A stretch of 64,000 nt of DNA. It comes from Mortierella sp. BCC40632 (Eukaryota; Mortierellomycota; Mortierellomycetes; Mortierellales; Mortierellaceae). The notes under the pieces are model-generated. The model had not been told where the DNA came from. It was given only the letters and a program-made list of their open reading frames with translations, and ran no database searches. Where the stretch lies: assembly GCA_011634665.1 (NCBI GenBank), contig WAEK01000006.1, positions 2,424,001-2,488,000 of the forward strand, read 5' to 3'. The position numbers and the translations under genes were made by a program. Of the stretch, positions 59,583 to 64,000 are shown in pieces. Positions within the stretch are counted from its first letter, which is position 1, and each line of letters starts with the position of its first letter.

Positions 59583-62500
59583 GAAAAAGAAAAAGAAAAA
59601 GAAAAAGAAAAAGAAAAAGAAAAAGAAAAAGAAAAAGAAAAAAAAAGAAAAAGAAAAAGAAAGAAAAAGAAAAGAAACAGAAAAGAAAAAGAAAAAAGTC
59701 GTTCTTCTGAGAGAACCAGATCGACTGATCGTCCGTCCATGTAAATTGTATTTGCTCTTAGCAACTTGGGCATTGATGACATGTACTTTGCTTCCGAGTC
59801 GGTCGACTCTATTGCAAACCACATCATGGCTCTCTATGGTGCCAAGATCTTTGCCTACACTAAGAATGACAATGGTCTCGATATCAACCTCGAGCGTGAG
59901 ACCGACGAGGGTGCCGTCTACATCCACACCTCGCGTCCCGGTGTTTCTCAGCTTTATGGACCCCAGCACGAGAAGAGGTAGGTTTTTAGTTTCATTCAGA
60001 CGTGGGATGGGAAAGAGAAACGATGACTAGAGAAGAAGAGAAATGGAGAATTGTGGGATGTAGCATCGGGTGATGAATGCAAAAGAGATGCACTTTGTAT
60101 TTCTCTTTTCTCACCCTCTCCATCCCCCCTTTTTTCGTCCCCCTTCTTTCTTCCAGGATTGATGCCAAGTACCTGGATGTCAGCAACACAGAGCGCGCTT
60201 ACCGCCTTGAGTCGTACCGATCAAAGGGTACCGTGTCGTCGTCGTTGTCGACCCAGTTGCGCACTTACTTTGTCCGCCAGTGCTCGTTCGTCAACCCCGT
60301 GCCCACCAAGGAGCAGGAGACTGACATCCGCGAGACCGCCGACAAGAGCTTCCTTGAGAAGGCTACCGAGAACACTCTCGAGATCTACTCCGACATCATG
60401 AAGGCCGCTCTCCTCAGGACCGGTCCTGTCATCGAGATGTTCGAGGTTGAGGGCTCGCGCGAGCGTCGCCTCGTCATTGCCTACAAGCAGCAGACCACCC
60501 AGTCGTTCTTCTCGGCCATTTCGGATCTTTACCATTACTACGACTTGTACTCGACCCGCAAGTACGTCGAGCAGTTCTCGAACGGCATCACGATCGTTTC
60601 GCTCTACCTCAACCAGATCCCCAAGTCGACTGCCCCACCAATTGAGCACTCTATTCACCAGATCATCAAGGAGGCCTCGCTCATCTACTGTCTGCCCACG
60701 ACTCCTCTCCAGTCTTTCTTCCAGACTAACAAGCTCTCTGTCCAAGAGTCGATCTACGGTTACATCGGCTGGATCTTTGCCCAGCACTTCTTGAACCGCC
60801 TCGGTAACGAATATACCTCGTTGGTCAACATCCTTGACACCAACAACTCGACTCACCAGGATGTTCTCACCAAGATGAAGAAGCGTCTTCGCACGGACAC
60901 CTTCACCCGTGACTACATTCTCGAGATCATCAAGACCTACCCCGAGCTCGTCAAGTTGCTTTACATCAACTTTGCCATGATCCACTATGTCAACCCTGCC
61001 GTCAACTCGCTCAAGCCCACCCTCTCTTACCAGCGTCTCCGCACGGATACCGTCTTGACCGACGAGGAGTTGTACGAGAAGATCAAGCGCACCACCTCCA
61101 ACTCTCACGAGCTCATGGTCTTTGAGTCCTTCCTCATCTTCAACAAGCATGTCCTCAAGACCAACTTTTACCAGCCCACCAAGGTCGCTCTTTCCTTCCG
61201 CATGGACCCCTCGTTCTTGCCCGAGATCGAGTACCCCACCAAGCTCTTTGGCATGTTCCTCGTCGTCGGTTCCGAGTTCCGTGGCTTCCATCTCCGCTTC
61301 CGTGACGTCGCCCGTGGTGGTATCCGTATTATCCGCTCTCGTAACCGTGAGGCTTACTCCATCAACTTGCGCTCGCTCTTTGATGAGAACTATGCTCTTG
61401 CAGCTACCCAGCAGCGCAAGAACAAGGATATTCCCGAGGGAGGCTCCAAGGGTACCATTCTCTTGGATGTCAACCAGCAGGATAAGGCTCTTGTTGCCTT
61501 TGAGAAGTATGTTGACGCCGTCTTGGATCTCTTGATCTTGGGTGAGACCCCCGGTATCAAGGAGCGCGTTGTTGACTTGTACAAGAAGCCCGAGATTCTC
61601 TTCTTCGGTCCTGATGAGGGTACTGCTGACTACATGGACTGGGCTTCCGCCCATGCTCGTGAGCGTGGTGCTTCTTTCTGGAAGGCTTTCACCACTGGCA
61701 AGTCTCAGGCTTTGGGAGGTATTCCCCACGACACCTACGGTATGACCACCCGCTCCGTTCACCAGTACGTGCTCGGTATCTACCGCAAGTTGGGACTCAA
61801 GGAGGAGAACTGCTCCAAGTTGCAGACTGGAGGTCCCGATGGTGATTTGGGCTCGAACGAGATCAAAATCTCCAAGGACAAGACCTGCGGTATCGTCGAC
61901 GGTTCCGGAGTTTTGTACGATCCCGAAGGTATTGACCGCACTGAGCTTGCTCGTCTCGCTGGCAACCGTCTCATGATCTCCAACTTTGATGCATCCAAGC
62001 TCTCTGCCAAGGGCTTCCGTGTCTTGGTTGATGAGGTGAACATCAAGTTGCCCTCGGGTGAGGTTGTTGATGATGGTCTTTCCTTCCGCAACAACTTCCA
62101 TCTCAACCCCATGGTTGGCTGCGAGGTCTTTGTTCCCTGCGGTGGTCGTCCCGAGTCGGTCGATCTCCAGAACGTTGGCCGTCTTCTCGACCACGAGCAC
62201 AAGCCCCGCTTCAAGTACATTGTCGAGGGTGCCAACTTGTTCTTCACTCAGGAGGCTCGTCTCCGTCTCGAGCGCGCTGGTGCCGTTGTCTTCAAGGATG
62301 CCTCGGCCAACAAGGGAGGTGTCACCTCGTCCTCGCTTGAGGTCTTGGCTGCCTTGTCCTTCAACGATGAGGAGTTTGCTGAGCACATGCAGGTTACTGA
62401 GGAGCACATCCCCGAGTTCTACCAGGAGTACGTCAAGGAGGTTCAGTCGATCATCGAGCGCAATGCTCAGTTGGAGTTTGAGGCCCTCTGGCGCGAGCAC

Positions 62501-62827
62501 CTCCGCACCAAGACTCCCCGTTCGATCTTGTCCGATGAGTTGTCGCTTGCTATTGTCAAGTTGAACGAGAACTTGCAGCACACCTCGCTCTGGAACAACG
62601 TTGCTCTTCGCAAGGTTGTTCTTGAGGAGGCTTTCCCCAACATGTTGTTGAAGCAGGTTGGATTGGAGACCTTGATGAGCCGTGTCCCTGAGAACTACGT
62701 CCGTGCCATTTTTGGCTCTTACTTGGCCTCTCGCTTCGTGTACAAGTACGGTACCGAGCCCAGCCAGTTCTCGTTCTTTGAGTTCATCCAGCCCTACTTC
62801 TCCAAGATCCCTGCTTCGGATGCCTAA
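59275..62827 (+). CDS. GDH2: NAD-specific glutamate dehydrogenase (GDH2-type)
   Basis: Exons 59275-59468, 59762-59977 and 60157-62827 close in phase and give 1026 residues, the size of fungal large-type NAD-GDH. The enzyme oxidises glutamate to 2-oxoglutarate and ammonia, feeding carbon from amino acids into the TCA cycle. The N-terminal 450 residues hold the regulatory region of the large enzymes. The catalytic core has FRDVARGGIRIIRSRNREAY, the substrate-lysine region QQRKNKDIPEGGSKGTILL (near 565), FFGPDEGTADYMDWA, FWKAFTTGKSQALGGIPHD and the Rossmann motif TGGPDGDLGSNEIKIS (near 690-700). IVEGANLFFTQEARLRLE follows. Third codon positions are strongly C/G-biased (AAG, CTC, GTC, TTC), unlike neighbouring genes, which suggests high expression. 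The ATG directly follows the TATA box and pyrimidine leader. Confidence 0.96.
59499..59698. repeat. AAAAAG/AAAAG tandem repeat in intron 1 of the glutamate dehydrogenase gene
   Basis: About 200 bases of A-rich units separated by single G. It fills two thirds of the 293-base intron 59469-59761 and is almost pure purine on the coding strand. Confidence 0.93.
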
Positions 62828-63216
62828 ACGAGCTCTATTGATGGCTTCCAACCAGCGACGTGCTTGCTGTTTGTACATTACGTAGCACCCAACCAACCAT
62901 CCATCCTTTTTTTCTTTTTCAAATCATTGAAGTCCATATCACCTGCATTCCCACACGCTAGTCAGTAGAGTGTCGATCCATTTTTTAATACAAATGCCAA
63001 AAAAAAAAAAAAAAAAAAAAAAAAAGCCTGTTCTGTTCTTTTTGAAAGGGAGAAAAACGTGTCCCAGTGGAAAAGGGGAGGAAATTTTTTCTATTGGGCG
63101 CAGGTTTCTCTTGATTGGGGTGGTGACAGTGGAAGAGGGGGGAGGCATCGGACAATCTCGCTGGGAATCTCTTTCATCTGGACAATCCATCTCATCAAAA
63201 AAAAAAAAGAATCATC
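62828..63216. other. Intergenic between glutamate dehydrogenase and 2H-phosphoesterase-like gene
   Basis: 389 bases with an A tract at 63000-63025 and short T/A runs. It is the 3' flank of one gene and the 5' flank of the next, both on the plus strand. No gene is seen. Confidence 0.7.
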
Positions 63217-64000
63217 ATGGCACACTCAACAGGTCCATCAATACTCCAAGCTGATGATATTCATCCAAAGACAGAACTGATCCTGTATCTTGAGCCAAAC
63301 AAGGACTCGGCGTTGGCTCAGCAGGTCCGAGCGTTTTACGACCACAGTCGAACAGCACCTTGGGCTGCACATGCGAACGAGGCCCTCAAATACCCGGCCC
63401 ATATCACCATGGTCGGCTTCTTTGACCAGCCTGCAGACAAAACTATTGTTCTGGACATGATCCAGTTCCTAGACCTTCAGCTCCCTCATTGGTTCGCTCA
63501 AAGGGGCGAAGCAGACGCGGCTGGTTGCAATCCTCCTCCTCCTGATCATCTTGCCCTTGAGTCTACACCAGTTGCTTTTGTCCAGGGTTTGATCCGCCCC
63601 AAGCCCACTGCACTGTTGGTGGCGATCAAGCCTTCAGAGACACTCCTGGGGCTTTTGAGATTGCTCCGTGACCAATTCCCTGTGCTAGGCCTTCGACTCA
63701 AGAAGACGAATCATCTTTCGCTTTCTTACTGGGATGACGACTTTACCCAGGGCTCTGGTCTTGAGGGAGAGCAGGAATTGGGGATCGATGAGAGAGAGCG
63801 ATTGCACGGATTATGGACAGATCAGGCGGAAGTATGCGCACGAAGGCTGATCCCATGTTTGACTCGATCCACGACGATGGGAGACGACAACAGCTCGAGC
63901 ATTGTCTTCGAGGCAACTACGACATCGGCTGAGAGGAACATGGACGTGGATTTGGAACCAAGTGAGAATGAGCAGACATTGAACGATCTGACCTGGGATA
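63217..64000 (+). CDS. 2H-phosphoesterase-like protein, 3' partial
   Basis: An ATG in TCATCATGGCA opens a frame that stays open to the window end: 261 complete codons, 3' end outside. Two His-x-Thr/Ser motifs are present: His62-Ile-Thr64 in YPAHITMVGFF and His166-Leu-Ser168 in TNHLSLSYW. Each lies in a hydrophobic beta-strand context, and they are about 100 residues apart, as in the 2H superfamily (LigT/CPDase-like). Such enzymes cut or form 2',3'-cyclic phosphate or related phosphodiester bonds on RNA or nucleotides; the substrate here is unknown. After residue about 225 the sequence becomes acidic and Ser/Thr-rich. An intron beyond the shown region cannot be excluded. Assignment to the superfamily rests on motif spacing only. 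Confidence 0.62.
   Translation, partial: MAHSTGPSILQADDIHPKTELILYLEPNKDSALAQQVRAFYDHSRTAPWAAHANEALKYPAHITMVGFFDQPADKTIVLDMIQFLDLQLPHWFAQRGEADAAGCNPPPPDHLALESTPVAFVQGLIRPKPTALLVAIKPSETLLGLLRLLRDQFPVLGLRLKKTNHLSLSYWDDDFTQGSGLEGEQELGIDERERLHGLWTDQAEVCARRLIPCLTRSTTMGDDNSSSIVFEATTTSAERNMDVDLEPSENEQTLNDLTWD

Noticed and set aside
60221..62896. 891-codon open frame on the minus strand, opposite the glutamate dehydrogenase gene
   Set aside because: It is the shadow of strongly C/G-ending codon use in the sense gene. Similar antisense frames opposite NAD-GDH genes have been mis-annotated before. It lacks introns where the sense gene has them and has no recognisable domain.

Overview
The window is nuclear DNA of a filamentous fungus. 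The genes carry many short GT-AG introns, use the standard code, and are separated by long A/T, CT/GA and AT simple repeats. The gene content (a vitamin B12 adenosyltransferase, which Dikarya generally lack, a metazoan-like TMEM209, a DENND11/LCHN homologue and an expanded F-box-like/LRR-like family) points to an early-diverging fungus, most likely Mortierellomycota. That placement is inference from gene content, not from a marker gene.

Layout. 1-3222 (+): 3' part of a TMEM209-like nuclear-envelope protein. 3560-9612: a decayed (-) and an intact (+) member of an F-box-like/LRR-like family, head to head. 9930-14071 (-): CSC1/OSCA-type mechanosensitive channel. 15603-21373 (-): SWI1/ARID1 subunit of SWI/SNF. 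23297-26357 (+): DENND11/LCHN-like protein. 26358-32292: about 6 kb of simple repeats without a convincing gene. 32293-35219 (+): PSR1/CTDSP-type phosphatase. 35922-37148 (-): prefoldin subunit 3. 37509-41327 (+): protein with three KH domains. 41620-42924 (+): complex I subunit NDUFA13/GRIM-19. 43888-51591: three more F-box-like paralogues, one decayed and two intact, tail to tail. 52862-54593 (-): cob(I)alamin adenosyltransferase. 54594-59274: long gene-free stretch. 59275-62827 (+): NAD-dependent glutamate dehydrogenase. 63217-64000 (+): start of a 2H-phosphoesterase-like protein cut by the window end.

Most genes are unrelated housekeeping functions: nuclear envelope, chromatin remodelling, membrane tension sensing, chaperoning, RNA binding, respiration, B12 and glutamate metabolism. 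The exception is the F-box-like family, with five copies at two sites about 34 kb apart, three intact and two in decay, flanking a conserved block. This looks like a locally duplicating, fast-turnover family and is the most notable feature. Exon borders were placed by GT-AG signals, reading phase and protein similarity. The phase closes through every junction except the first one of SWI1.
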